From positions 186,001 through 250,000 of the forward strand of contig MCFH01000062.1 of the NCBI GenBank assembly GCA_002104945.1: a stretch of DNA of 64,000 bases. Direction: 5' to 3'. The stretch comes from Piromyces finnis (Eukaryota; Neocallimastigomycota; Neocallimastigomycetes; Neocallimastigales; Neocallimastigaceae). Below are positions 1 through 11,642 of this stretch, one piece after another (positions within the stretch are counted from its first letter, which is position 1; each line of letters begins with the position of its first letter). The notes below the pieces were generated by a model that searched no databases, was not told the DNA's origin, and saw only the letters and a program-made list of their open reading frames with translations. The translations under genes and the position numbers were made by a program.

Positions 1-1
1 A

Positions 2-940
2 TTTCTAAAAGGATTCCTGGCCAAGATAGAATTAGTATTTCTTCTTTACCCTGAGAGATACCAAAATGATGAAACGAAAATTTTATACATTATCTCTCGC
101 TTGTATGGAAATGCCTTGAATTGGGCAGCTACCTTAATCGAAAATCATGATCAATGCCTCCTAAACTACGATGCTTTTGTCAGTAGATTAAAAACCTTCT
201 ATGGGAACAATGATGAAGTTTTCTTTGCTAACCAAATGCTTAAGAGGGTTAGACAGAAGAATATCGGCCGTGCCAACGATTACATCATGGAATTTAATAA
301 ATATGCAGATGTTTCCTCTTGGAATGAAGAAGCCAAGATGGATGCTTTTTTGGCAGGTTTGGTCGACCAAGTTGCTTCACGTATTATTGAGATGTTTCCC
401 GGACCAAAGAATCTTTCTTCTATGCAAACTATTGCTTCTAGGATTGATTCAAGACTCGCCGTTAACAAAAAATTCTTTGGTCATAGCAATTCTGAAAACT
501 ATAAATCTAGAAGAAATAATAATTTCCCGAAGAAAAGCAATAATAATTCTAATAAAAATAAGTTTCATGGACCTTTAAGCAAAGCTGAAAAGGACAGAAG
601 AAGAAAAAATAATTTATGTATGTACTGTGGCTCTTCCGATCATTCACTTGATAATTGTCCTTTAAAGCAAAAGAAGGATAAATCTTCGAATACTTCCTTT
701 ATGTCCATTCCAACTAAACCAATTCGTCCAAGTCAAAGAACTATTGAAAATTCAGACTTTGTTGCAAACTTCAAAATTTCCTTTGAAAATTCCGTCCAAA
801 TTCTTATTGATTCAGGTTCAAAACTTAATCTAATTGATCGTGCTTATTGTGAAGAGAACTCCATTCCTTATTACGATCATTGTGATCTTCCAAAAATTAT
901 TGGCATTGGTGGTAATCAGGCAATTTTCGGTATAACTCCA
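2..940 (+). pseudogene. Gag-protease portion of element B, cut by an LTR insertion
   Basis: The frame is open from base 2, so the start lies beyond the window edge. It encodes a Ty3-type Gag (motif LYGNALNWAATLIENH near 110-150), then a basic Asn/Lys-rich stretch, one CCHC zinc knuckle (CMYCGSSDHSLDNC, about 619-660) and the start of a retropepsin with its active site (ILIDSGSKLNLID, about 803-841). At 940 the protease is interrupted by TGTAAAG, the end of an inverted LTR. The last few codons of the apparent reading frame (to 964) are LTR sequence. The protein resumes in the same domain at 7922. Gag packages the element RNA and the protease processes the polyprotein; this copy cannot make a functional product. 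Confidence 0.88.
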
Positions 941-1058
941 TGTAAAGTCGACACAAAAGAATAGATTAGGATATCTATTCTATTACAATAACACTAAAGA
1001 TTTATATAAAATTGTTTTGTTAAAAAAATATCTTTTATTATAATAGAAATTATAATAA
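941..1058 (-). repeat. Inverted solo LTR, first part
   Basis: This is the reverse complement of the 3' end of the LTR found at 1059-1666 and 6817-7423. It starts TGTAAAGTC and includes the shared block around GAATAGATTAGGATATC. It is preceded by CTCCA (936-940), and the same CTCCA follows the other end of this LTR at 7922-7926, a perfect 5-bp target-site duplication. It has several substitutions and small gaps relative to the two near-identical LTRs, so it is older. The intact Ty3 element sits between this part and 7424-7921. Confidence 0.88.
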
Positions 1059-1666
1059 TGTAAAGACATCAAACGCCTCTGTTTGATATCTTTAATGTAA
1101 CTTAAGCCACAAGTATTATTGTTTAAGTTACACAAATTATATTCAGAAAAAGAAAATGAGACATAATTTATTTATTAATAATTAAAGTTTAAAACAAAAT
1201 AAATTATTAATTTATTTTTAATGTTTAACAAGTAAATTAATATTCTCAATTTAAATCCCTAGTTTTAGTATTGTTTTTTTTATAGAAATAGATAAATAAT
1301 AAATGATTAATATATCAATAATACATGGGCACATATTCAAATTAAATGGTACTTAATTTGAATTGCCAATTGTATTTTACTAAAAATAGTTATAGTTTAA
1401 ATATTTATTAATAATTAAGATTTTAGTGTAGATTTTAAATAATAATATATAAGAAATAAATAGCTATAATATAATATAAATGTATTTAGGAAAAATATAA
1501 ATAGAAGATATTTTTCATCATTTTATCGATGTAATTGTTATTATTAAAATTCTATTATAATAAAAGATATTTTATAAAACAATTTTTTTATTTTATTTTT
1601 CAAATTTTTGTGTTATTGTAATAGGTTAGATATCCTAATCTATTCGGTTTAGTGTCTGACTTTACA
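1059..1666 (+). repeat. 5' LTR of Ty3 element A
   Basis: It starts TGTAAAGACATCAAACG and ends TGTCTGACTTTACA. It matches 6817-7423 almost base for base; the only difference found is a 7- versus 6-base T run about 75 bp from the end. Sense-strand promoter and polyadenylation signals for the element should lie here but cannot be picked out confidently in such AT-rich DNA. Confidence 0.93.
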
Positions 1667-2053
1667 ATAACAATTACCTAAACAGATCGTTACGAATACG
1701 TTAGGGTATCAAGAAGAAATAGAAGAACTTTTGGGAAGATTCTACTAGGACAAATAGAAGAATTCTACTAGAAGAAATATAAGAACTTTTTGGAAAACTC
1801 TACTTGAAGAAATAGAAGAAATTTTTGAATATTTTGCTAAGGCTACCTAAGGAAGATTATCAAGAACTTTGGGATATTCTACCGGACTACAAGAATACTT
1901 TAATCAATCGGAACGCTTCACCGAATAATTCATATTTGAAAAGGACTATTACTACGGCTGAAGTTTGGAATTAACATTAGTTAATAACTTGTTCGACACT
2001 GTAATTATACAGAGAGAGTCTGTAATAACTTATTAACTTATTGTTAGAAGACG

Positions 2054-2102
<49 letters not shown>

Positions 2103-2220
2103 ACTTACTTGAAATAATAGTAAGAAACCCTCGTTATTTTACTTAATTTTAATTTTATGTGTTTTTGTATTAGAGTTGGAGGAATTAATTAATACTTTTG
2201 ATAATTTAAATTTAGAAGAA
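1667..2220 (+). other. Leader of element A, with degenerate short repeats and a long poly(A) tract
   Basis: Untranslated region between the 5' LTR and Gag. A primer-binding site should follow the LTR (from about 1667), but I could not match it to a specific tRNA. Around 1710-1850 a degenerate motif resembling GAAGAAATAGAAGAACTTTT recurs three or four times. A poly(A) run of about 45 bases occupies 2054-2099. The frame is open from a TTG at 2176; the first ATG is at 2221. Confidence 0.7.
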
Positions 2221-5200
2221 ATGGAAGAAAGAGGTGGTGGTTCTACAGTAAATCCAGGGAACATTATCAATGCTCCTCCGTTGTTTACTGGTAGACATAG
2301 AGATTTAGATGGGTTTTTAACTAGAGTAGAATTGGTATTTCGAACTCGACCGGCACTGTATAATACAGATCGCGTCCGGGTTGATTTCGTTATTTCCTAC
2401 TTCTCTGGTAGACCCCTGGAATGGGCGTCATCGCTTATGAGGAATAATAGTAATGTATTGAACCATTATGATGAATTTATAGATCGCCTCAGAGCTAATT
2501 TCGGTAGTGATCGATATGACACTGTTGTTGCAAACGGTAAACTCGATAACATTAGACAAAGAAAACTTGGTCAAGTAGTTGATTATATCACCGAGTTTCA
2601 ACGAGTTAGCCAAAATTCCAACTTTAACGAAAGTGCTAAGATCTATATGTTTCTGAAAGGTTTAAATCCATTACTTAGAGAGAAATTGGCGTTTGTCGAA
2701 ACAAACCCGTCATCTATGGAACATTTAATATCCTCAACAATATTAGTTGAAGATATGATGAAAAGGAATTCTTTGAGTGAGTTTTATTTTAATAATAGAA
2801 GGGCTAATGATCCTATGGATGTTGACGTTTTTAGAATTAGTGCTGATAAGAAGCGTAAACGTTATGTAAATATTCAAGGAACTAGTAATAATTATGATGA
2901 GAGCCCAAGAACGTTTGAAGAAGAAAGGAGAAAGGGGGTTTGTTTTTTGTGTAAAAAACCTGGACATTTTAAATTTAATTGTCCAAATAGAGTAAAACCC
3001 AAGAAGGTTTTTAGAATAATTAAAGAAAAAACTCCTAAGATTGTTGAACCGAAAATTTATAAAGTAGGAGTAATGGACAAAAAAGATGATTTGAATTTTA
3101 TTGACTTTTATTTAAGTACTAACGAGGTCCCCGAAGCAAAAATCAAGGTGTTGATTGATTCTGGTTCCGAGTTAAATTTTATTAACCCGGATATTGCTGA
3201 GGATCTTGGCATTAAATTTGAGAATATTGACCCATTCCGTGTTTCCGGAGTCAATGATGGAATTTCCAGAGTCTGGGAAAAGTCGGAGAAATGTATGCTA
3301 AGATATAGGAACCATTATGAAGTTATTCAGCTGTATAGCTTAAAGGTTCCTGGAGTTGATGTTATTCTTGGGTTACCTTGGATCAAAAAGCATAATCCTG
3401 AAGCTTTTTATGATCCTAAGAAAATTGCTTTTAGTTCCGGTTATTGTGCTAGACACTGTAACCAAGGTAAAAGAAGAAGGAAGCAAAGAAAGAAGTCTCA
3501 AAAAAGCCAGCTAGATCATGATGTTCTTGACCGAAGTTTAACTAAAACAGTAAAATCTGTCTCTACAGCCCCTTTAAAAAACCCTGAAGAAGAGGAGTAT
3601 ATTAAAGGCCGCCTTGTTAGAACCATTAATGATGAAGATGATAGCGATGAGGAATATATTAGTTTTAATAAAAAAGTTAAATGTATTGTAACGAAAATTA
3701 ATGAAACATGTAATAATAATAATGAATCATGTAGTAATAATAATAATAATAATGAAAAGGATATTAATAAAGATAAATTGGTCTCCGTACCAACCCAATA
3801 TTTAGAATTTAGTGAAGTGTTTAATGAAAAAAATTGTGAAGTGTTACCTCCTCATAGACCTTATGATTGCGAAATCAAGCTTAAGGATGATTCAACTTTA
3901 TTTTATGGACCATTGTATCCATTAACTGAAGTTGAAAGAGAGGAACTTAAAAAGTATATAGATGAAAATTTAAATAAAGGTTTCATTAGGAAATCATCGT
4001 CTCCTGCTGGTGCCCCAATTTTGTTTGTTAAAAAGAAGGACGGTTCCTTAAGACTTTGTATTGATTATAGAAGGTTGAATGATATTACAATTCGTAATTC
4101 ATATCCTTTACCTTTAATAAGTGACCTTTTGGATAGGGTGAAAAATGCTAAGATTTTTACCAAACTAGACCTTAAATCCGCTTATAATCTTGTTCGTATT
4201 AAAGAAGGTGATGAATACAAAACGGCTTTTCGTACTAGGTATGGTCATTTTGAATATCTGGTTATGCCTTTTGGATTAAAGAATGCACCTGCAACCTTTC
4301 AACACTTTATTAACGATGTTCTTAGTGATTATTTAGATGATTTTGTTATCTCATATATTGATGATATCCTTATTTATTCTAATAATATCGAAGAGCATCA
4401 CGAGCATGTTAAAAAGGTACTTAAGAAACTACTCGAAAATAATCTTTATGTTAAATTAGAAAAATGTGAGTTTGATGTTAAGAAAACCACTTTTCTTGGT
4501 TATGTCATTTCAAAAGATGGGTTGCAAATGGATGAAAATAAAGTTAAAGCAATTCTCGATTGGCCGGTTCCCAAGAATGTTAAAGAGGTTCAGTCTTTTA
4601 TTGGTCTATGTAACTATTACAGAATTTTTATTAAAGACTTTGCTAAAATTGCAAACCCTCTTCACAAGCTCACTAGAAAAAATGTTGCTTTTAACTGGGT
4701 GAAAGAAGATCAGGACGCTTTTAATTTATTAAAAACTTTGTTCACGTCAGCTCCTATTCTGAAACATGCGGATAGTAATAAACAATTTATTGTTGAAACT
4801 GATGCTAGTAATTATGCTGTCGGTGCTATTCTCTCTCAAGAGTTTGACGGCAAATTACATCCCATTGCATTTCTTTCTAAAAGTTTGACGAGTTGTCAAA
4901 GAAACTATCCTATATATGACAAGGAACTGTTAGCCATTATAGTTGCACTTGAAGAATGGCGTCATTACTTAGAGGGTGCACGCCATCCGTTCATAATTTA
5001 TACTGATCACAAGAATTTAACATTTCCTAGAAAACCTGAAATGTTATCTCAGAGACAAATTAGATGGAATTTGTTCTTATCCAGATTTGATTTTAAACTC
5101 ATTTATAGAGCTGGTAAGAAATCTGGTAAGCCTGACATTCTGTCTCGTAGAAGTGATCATTTAGTGAATGTTATTAACTCTGATGTTTCTTGTCTTACTA

Positions 5201-6780
5201 TTTCGCTTCATCATAGTGATAACAAACCTTTAATAGATTCTATTTTATCAGAACTTAAAAATGACGATTTGTATAATTCCATTGTTCAATTTAAAATGAA
5301 TGGTTCTACAAGTAATGCACCTATTAAAAATATTGATAAAGTTATTATGGACGGTGAAGGATTTTTGTTATTTAATAATCTTATTTATGTTCCTAAATCT
5401 CTTAGGACTAGAGTTTTGGAACTCCATCATGATTCTGTTGCTGCTGGCCATTTCGGCATTAAGAAAACTGTCGAACTTATTTCAAGAAACTTTTGGTGGC
5501 CAAGATTTCATTCAGATGTTAAATCCTTTATTAAATCTTGCGTGACCTGTTGCAAATCCAAAGTCCCTAGACATAAGCCTTATGGATTGTTATCCCCTTT
5601 GGACACTCCTAGTAGGCCTTGGTCTGATATCTCTATCGACTTTATTGTTGATCTTCCTAAGTCCAGAGATATGACTACACTTATGGTTGTTGTCGATAGA
5701 TTTACTAAATTTGCTCACGCCATTCCTTTACGTTGTCTTCCTACTGCTTCAATTGCTGCTGATGCTTTTATTGCCAATGTCTTCCGTTTGCATGGTCTTC
5801 CTAATTCCATTATTTCTGATAGAGGCTCGCAATTTACTTCTGATTTCTGGTCAAGACTTTGTGACCTTCTTAATATCAATCATTCATTGTCAACTGCTAA
5901 CCATCCGCAGACAGATGGTCAAACAGAGAGGGTGAACGGCATATTAGAACAATATTTCCGTTGTTTTATCAATAAAAAGCAGAATAACTGGGTTGATCTT
6001 ATCCCATTTGCTGAATTTGCTTATAATAATACTTTACAGCAATCTATAAATCAATCCCCATTCTTTGCTAATTATGGTTTTCATCCAAAGTTCAGCTTGG
6101 AAATCCCGGCTAATGATAGACCTAGTAGAGCTGAACAAAGAGTAATTGATATGAGTGAAAACTTTAAATTATTAAAAGGAAACTTAGAAAAAGCAAAAGA
6201 AACATATAAGAAATATGCCGATATGAAAAGAATAAGTCCCCCGGAATTTGAAGTGGGAAAGAAGGTATGGTTATTGAAAGATTCTCCGAGAACTAACTTG
6301 AAGAAGAAATTAGCACCTCAAATGCTTGGTCCATTTGAAATAATTGAAAAAGTTAGTTCTCTCGCTTTTAAATTGAAACTCCCAAAGACAATGAGATGTC
6401 ATCCAGTCTTTCATGTCTCATTGTTAGAACCATACTTTGAAAACGAGTTTATAGATAGGTCTAATAGTAGGAAAAGAAATATTCATCTTAACACAGATTT
6501 AATTGAAAAAATTCCAGAAAAAATTGAGAAGATGAAATCTGTTAATGGTGAGACATTTTATAAGTTATCGTGGAAAGGATTTGACAAATCCACTTGGGTT
6601 TCTGAAGATCAGATCCCGGACAAACAATTAATACAAGAGTTCGAAAGAAACTCTAAAAAGTCAAAACATAAGTTGAATGACTCCTCCATGAGAATAAGAA
6701 AGAATAAAGGTGGTAATCTAATCAAGCACAGATACCAACCATTTGTAATTGAAATTCCTTCGAGAAAAGATTCCTTATAA
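2221..6780 (+). CDS. Gag-Pol polyprotein of Ty3/gypsy chromovirus element A
   Basis: One uninterrupted frame of about 1,519 codons from ATG 2221; it is also open 15 codons further upstream. In order (approximate residues from 2221): Gag core 30-160; CCHC knuckle (CFLCKKPGHFKFNC) about 240; retropepsin (VLIDSGSELNF) about 312; reverse transcriptase with FTKLDLKSAYNLVRI and the catalytic YIDDILIYS about 711; RNase H (IVETDASNYAVGAIL) about 860; integrase zinc region (HHDSVAAGHFGIKK, FWWPRFHSDV) about 1070-1100; and a DDE core: the Asp of SIDFIVDLP, the Asp of IISDRGSQF, and the Glu of TDGQTERVNGILEQ. A chromodomain (FYKLSWKGFDKSTWV) lies near the C-terminus. Known for the family: it copies element RNA to DNA and integrates it, and the chromodomain biases integration toward marked chromatin. 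All catalytic motifs are present and there are no frameshifts, so the copy could be active (inference). Confidence 0.95.
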   Translation: MEERGGGSTVNPGNIINAPPLFTGRHRDLDGFLTRVELVFRTRPALYNTDRVRVDFVISYFSGRPLEWASSLMRNNSNVLNHYDEFIDRLRANFGSDRYDTVVANGKLDNIRQRKLGQVVDYITEFQRVSQNSNFNESAKIYMFLKGLNPLLREKLAFVETNPSSMEHLISSTILVEDMMKRNSLSEFYFNNRRANDPMDVDVFRISADKKRKRYVNIQGTSNNYDESPRTFEEERRKGVCFLCKKPGHFKFNCPNRVKPKKVFRIIKEKTPKIVEPKIYKVGVMDKKDDLNFIDFYLSTNEVPEAKIKVLIDSGSELNFINPDIAEDLGIKFENIDPFRVSGVNDGISRVWEKSEKCMLRYRNHYEVIQLYSLKVPGVDVILGLPWIKKHNPEAFYDPKKIAFSSGYCARHCNQGKRRRKQRKKSQKSQLDHDVLDRSLTKTVKSVSTAPLKNPEEEEYIKGRLVRTINDEDDSDEEYISFNKKVKCIVTKINETCNNNNESCSNNNNNNEKDINKDKLVSVPTQYLEFSEVFNEKNCEVLPPHRPYDCEIKLKDDSTLFYGPLYPLTEVEREELKKYIDENLNKGFIRKSSSPAGAPILFVKKKDGSLRLCIDYRRLNDITIRNSYPLPLISDLLDRVKNAKIFTKLDLKSAYNLVRIKEGDEYKTAFRTRYGHFEYLVMPFGLKNAPATFQHFINDVLSDYLDDFVISYIDDILIYSNNIEEHHEHVKKVLKKLLENNLYVKLEKCEFDVKKTTFLGYVISKDGLQMDENKVKAILDWPVPKNVKEVQSFIGLCNYYRIFIKDFAKIANPLHKLTRKNVAFNWVKEDQDAFNLLKTLFTSAPILKHADSNKQFIVETDASNYAVGAILSQEFDGKLHPIAFLSKSLTSCQRNYPIYDKELLAIIVALEEWRHYLEGARHPFIIYTDHKNLTFPRKPEMLSQRQIRWNLFLSRFDFKLIYRAGKKSGKPDILSRRSDHLVNVINSDVSCLTISLHHSDNKPLIDSILSELKNDDLYNSIVQFKMNGSTSNAPIKNIDKVIMDGEGFLLFNNLIYVPKSLRTRVLELHHDSVAAGHFGIKKTVELISRNFWWPRFHSDVKSFIKSCVTCCKSKVPRHKPYGLLSPLDTPSRPWSDISIDFIVDLPKSRDMTTLMVVVDRFTKFAHAIPLRCLPTASIAADAFIANVFRLHGLPNSIISDRGSQFTSDFWSRLCDLLNINHSLSTANHPQTDGQTERVNGILEQYFRCFINKKQNNWVDLIPFAEFAYNNTLQQSINQSPFFANYGFHPKFSLEIPANDRPSRAEQRVIDMSENFKLLKGNLEKAKETYKKYADMKRISPPEFEVGKKVWLLKDSPRTNLKKKLAPQMLGPFEIIEKVSSLAFKLKLPKTMRCHPVFHVSLLEPYFENEFIDRSNSRKRNIHLNTDLIEKIPEKIEKMKSVNGETFYKLSWKGFDKSTWVSEDQIPDKQLIQEFERNSKKSKHKLNDSSMRIRKNKGGNLIKHRYQPFVIEIPSRKDSL

Positions 6781-6816
6781 ATTAATCTCGCAGGAGCTCG
6801 ACTTAGAGAGAGAGAT

Positions 6817-7423
6817 TGTAAAGACATCAAACGCCTCTGTTTGATATCTTTAATGTAACTTAAGCCACAAGTATTATTGTTTAAGTTACACAAATTATAT
6901 TCAGAAAAAGAAAATGAGACATAATTTATTTATTAATAATTAAAGTTTAAAACAAAATAAATTATTAATTTATTTTTAATGTTTAACAAGTAAATTAATA
7001 TTCTCAATTTAAATCCCTAGTTTTAGTATTGTTTTTTTTATAGAAATAGATAAATAATAAATGATTAATATATCAATAATACATGGGCACATATTCAAAT
7101 TAAATGGTACTTAATTTGAATTGCCAATTGTATTTTACTAAAAATAGTTATAGTTTAAATATTTATTAATAATTAAGATTTTAGTGTAGATTTTAAATAA
7201 TAATATATAAGAAATAAATAGCTATAATATAATATAAATGTATTTAGGAAAAATATAAATAGAAGATATTTTTCATCATTTTATCGATGTAATTGTTATT
7301 ATTAAAATTCTATTATAATAAAAGATATTTTATAAAACAATTTTTTATTTTATTTTTCAAATTTTTGTGTTATTGTAATAGGTTAGATATCCTAATCTAT
7401 TCGGTTTAGTGTCTGACTTTACA
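6817..7423 (+). repeat. 3' LTR of Ty3 element A
   Basis: It begins TGTAAAG right after a GAGAGAGAGAT purine tract and ends CTTTACA. It is near-identical to 1059-1666. The element's coding frame stops 37 bases upstream. Confidence 0.93.
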
Positions 7424-7921
7424 ATTAATAACAATTACATCGATAAAATGATGAAAAATATCTTCTATTTATATTTTTCCTAAATACATTTATATTATAT
7501 TATAACTATTTATTTCTTATATATTATTATTTAAAATCTACACTAAAATCTTAATTATTAATAAATATTTAAACTATAACTATTTTTAGTAAAATACAAT
7601 TGGCAATTCAAATTAAGTACTATTCAATTTGAATATGTGCCCATGTATTATTGATATATTAAACATTTAATAATTATATACTAGATGTCTATTTCTATTA
7701 CATAACAATACTAAAACTTGGGGTTTGAATTGAGAATTTTAATTTATTTGTTAAACATTAAGAATAAACTAATAATTTATTTTGTTTTAAACTTTAATTA
7801 TTAATAAATAAATTATGTCCCATTTTCTTTTTCTGTAATATAATTCGTGTAACTTAAACAATGATATTTATGGCTTAAGTTACATTAAAGATATCAATCT
7901 GTGGCGTTTGATATCTTTACA
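7424..7921 (-). repeat. Inverted solo LTR, second part
   Basis: Reverse complement of the remaining part of the element-A-family LTR, ending GGCGTTTGATATCTTTACA at 7921 and followed by the target duplication CTCCA (7922-7926). It differs from the young LTRs at scattered positions, for example in the poly-T/GTCTATTTC block near 7685. With 941-1058 it makes one LTR of about 615 bp interrupted by element A. Confidence 0.88.
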
Positions 7922-10900
7922 CTCCACCTCTCAATCTCAAATATAAAGATCACGTTTGCAAAACTAACTTCTACGTCACAAACCTCCCAAGGTATTGTTG
8001 TATACTTGGTCTTGACTGGTTGATACTTCATAATCCAAGCATCGATTTTTCAACAAAGGATATAACTTTCAATTCTGCAAAACTAACTTCTACGTCACAA
8101 ACCTCCCAAGGTATTGTTGTATACTTGGTCTTGACTGGTTGATACTTCATAATCCAAGCATCGATTTTTCAACAAAGGATATAACTTTCAATTCTAACTA
8201 TTGTTATTCTCATTGTGTTTCTATTTCTGGTGATTCATTACACTCTTATTCTACATTTACTTCTAATGAAACTGCTTTCCCTATATTTTCAGTACAATCT
8301 CGTAATTCAATTGACCCTTCCTTGAATAATTCTAATACTCAAACAGCACTTCCTATTTTCGTTTCTTCTAACGAAGAACCCAAGAAATCCGTTAATTCTT
8401 TTGTTTCAATCTCGAATATTAGTGCTGATTCTATTAATTCTATATCCAATGACACCAATGTAGATCAAAATCCCGACACTCTTAAATCTTCTACAAAATC
8501 TGTATTTCTACCTAAAGAACTTGATGAATTTCAAGATGTTTTTAATGAAATATCAGCTAATAAGCTACCTCCTCACCGTCCGTATGATTGCGAGATTAAA
8601 CTAAAAGAAAATTCCAAACTTTTTATGGCCCAATTTATCCTCTAACTGAAACTGAGTCTAACGCTTTAGAGGAATATATCAAAGAAAACCTTAGTAAGGG
8701 CTTTATCAGAAAGTCTAAATCACCTGCCGGTGCTTCTGTTCTATTCGTCCCTAAGAAAAATGGTCAACTTCGGATGTGTGTTGACTATCGGCAATTAAAT
8801 TCAATCACTATACGAGACTCTTATCCGCTTCCATTAATTCAAGATATGTTAGAACACCTTGGAAAAGGAAAAATATTTTCTAAATTGGATCTTCGTTCAG
8901 CTTATAACTTAGTCAGAATTAAAAGCGGTGACGAATACAAAACTGCTTTCACCTGTAAGCTGGGTCATTTCGAATATTGTGTCATGCCTTTTGGGTTGAA
9001 AAATGCTCCTGCGGTTTTTCAACATTTCATCAATGACGTTCTAGAAGAAGTTCTCGGAAAATTTGCTTTCTCTTATATTGATGATATAATCATTTTTTCC
9101 CAAGATTACGAAAGCCATGTAAAACATGTTAAAACCGTCTTAAAACTCTTAAGATCTGCTGGCCTCTATGCAAAGCTCGAAAAATGTGAATTTTTCGTTC
9201 CGTTTATTGATTTTTTAGGTCATAGAATTTCCGCCGATGGTATCCATATGGATCCTAACAAAGTTTCTTCTATTTTAAATTGGCCTACACCCTCCAATGT
9301 TAAAGAAGTTCAATCTTTTCTTGGTCTCGCTAATTATTATAGACGATTTATTCCAAACTTCGCAAAAATTGCTCATCCATTACATAAACTCTTAAAGAAG
9401 AATGTTAAATTTTTATGGACCAATGAAGCACAAGTCGCTTTTGACACTCTTAAGTCACTATTTGTCTCTGCTCCTGTTCTTATTTTTCCTAATCGAGATC
9501 TACCATTTATTGTCGAGACCGACTCAAGTAATTTTGCTATAGGAGCAATCCTCTCTCAAGTTTCTCCTAGTGATAATATGACTCATCCGGTTGCTTTCTT
9601 TTCCCGTTCACTTACTGGTCCTGAACGAAATTATCCTATTTACGACAAAGAACTCCTCGCTATTGTCGCAGCTCTGGAAACTTGGCGTCACCTTCTCAAA
9701 GGTTCTACTTCTACTTTTAAAATATACTCGGATCATAGAAATCTCCTTTACCAAAAGAAACCAGAAAAGATGTCTCAACGTCTTGTCCGCTGGGCTCTAT
9801 TTCTTTCTGAATTTAACTTTGTTATTATTTACCGTTCTGGCTCTTCTAACGGTAAACCTGATGCTCTTTCCCGTCGTTCTGATTATGCCGCTAATTCAAA
9901 TCCTTCATCTGATATTCCTTTCAATGTTTTACGTCCTGAAAATATTTGTGCTATTGTAACTTCAGTGTCTACCATAAGTGATTCTTTCCTCTCCGAATAC
10001 AATAACGATGAACTCTATAATAAAATTTGTGATTACCTCGATTGTAGGAAGCCTCCAATTCCTCACCCCCAAATCGACAAATTTTCTCTAAGTAATAGCT
10101 TTCTCCTTTTTGCTGATCGCATTTACGTTCCTTCCAAATGCCGCCTCTCTATTCTTAAACTTTGTAATGATTCTCCTTCCGCTGGTCACTTTGGCATTAA
10201 AAGAACTATTTCTCTTATTTCTAGAGATTTTTGGTGGCCTTCACTTACAACCGATGTTAAAAACTACGTTCGCTCTTGTGAAACCTGTTGCCGTTCAAAA
10301 AATTCCCATCATAAACCTTACGGTCTCCTTAACCCCCTTGAAATAGCCGATCGACCTTGGTCTTCTATTTCAATGGATTTTGTTACTGATCTTCCTTCTT
10401 CATCTGGTTACACTTGTATTCTGGTAACTATCGATCGTCTTACTAAAATGATTCATCTTATCCCATTTAAAGGTATTCCTTCTGCATCAGAAACAGCTTC
10501 CGCTTTCATTGATAATATATTTCGTCTTCATGGGTTACCTTCTTCTATTATAACTGATAGAGGTTCTCAATTTACCTCCAAATTTTTCCAATCTATTTGT
10601 TCTTCCTTTTTATTGATCTTAAGTTTTCTTCTCCATTCCATCATCAATCAAATGGTCAGACGGAGAGGGTAAACTCCGTTATTGAACAATACTTAAGATG
10701 CTTCTCAAACTATAAAGGGTCCGATTGGAAAAATTTTCTTAGTCTTGCTGAATTCAGTTATAATAATTCAGTTCAAGAATCATCAAAAATTTCACCATTC
10801 TTTGCAAACTACGGTTTCCATCCAAGACATTCACCAATTATTCCAGACCAATCAAATGTTCCAAGAGCAGAAGAATATACAAAAGATTTTAAGTCCTTGA

Positions 10901-11394
10901 TTAATACTCTTAAAGAAAACTTAAAAGCTGCTATCGAGTCCCAAAAGAAGTATGCTGATAAACTCAGGAAAGACGCACCAAAATTCATTGTTGGAGATAT
11001 GGTTTGGTTAGATAGTTCTTTAATTATACACAAAGGAAACAAAAAATTCAAACCAAGAAAACTCGGTCCATTTAAAATTTCAAAGAAAATCTCTGATGTT
11101 TCATTTAAACTTAACCTTCCGAAGTCAATAAAAATACATCCTGTTGTCCACGTCTCCAATCTCGAACCATATTTCAAGGATAAATTCGAAAGATCACAAC
11201 ATCCACCGCCACCCATCATTGTTGACAACGAAGAAGAGTATGAAGTTGAAGAAATTCTAGATAAAAGGAAACATTACGGAAAAACTCAATATTTGATAAA
11301 ATGGAAAGGATACTCTATCAACGAGGCTTCATGGGAACCTGAAGAAAATCTCAATTGTGAAGAATTACTCAAGAAATTTAATGAAAACAAATGA
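7922..11394 (+). pseudogene. Protease-RT-RNase H-integrase-chromodomain remainder of element B
   Basis: The protease continues at 7922 exactly where the 2-940 segment was cut, reaching its ILGLDWLILHNP motif. A 119-bp tandem duplication (7957-8194) breaks the frame. The frame then runs from 8139, breaks near 8625 where one T appears missing, continues through RT (FSKLDLRSAYNLVRI; YIDDIIIFS about 9080), RNase H (IVETDSSNFAIGAIL about 9510) and integrase ([25 protein letters not shown]), and breaks again near 10605 in another T run. The last part holds the integrase Glu region ([13 protein letters not shown]), an LDSS...LGPFKI Gag-Pol tail and a chromodomain ([17 protein letters not shown]). 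The two T-run breaks could be sequencing errors; the duplication and the LTR insertion are not. Confidence 0.88.
7957..8194 (+). repeat. 119-bp tandem direct duplication in the protease of element B
   Basis: The segment starting TGCAAAACTAACTTCTACG occurs at 7957-8075 and again at 8076-8194. The unit encodes the last part of the retropepsin. 119 is not a multiple of three, so the duplication frameshifts the polyprotein. Confidence 0.9.
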
Positions 11395-11642
11395 AATATC
11401 AAACCTTTAATTTATATTTATAATTGATTTTAATTTTTTTTTTTTTTTTAAATGAAAAAGAGAAGAGAGATTAAAAAATTAAATTATTTCTTAATTTTAG
11501 TTTAAGTATATTAAAATATATTTTCATGTAATTAAAATCTTATAATGTAAAAAAAAAAAAAAAAATTCACTCAATTAAATATTTAATAAATTAGTCTAGT
11601 TCTTTTCGATTCGTCTGGTATCCGAATCCTCGAGGAGGGCCA

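Larger units (their letters stand above)
1059..7423 (+). mobile_element. Intact-looking Ty3/gypsy LTR retrotransposon of chromovirus type (element A)
   Basis: Two LTRs of 608 and 607 bp (1059-1666, 6817-7423) flank one long Gag-Pol reading frame. The LTRs begin TGTAAAG and end CTTTACA, and I found only a one-base T-run length difference between them, so the insertion is young. TAATAA lies immediately before the 5' LTR and recurs two bases after the 3' LTR, compatible with a target duplication but not decisive. The element is inserted in an inverted LTR of its own family. A purine-rich GAGAGAGAGA stretch lies just upstream of the 3' LTR. Confidence 0.93.
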
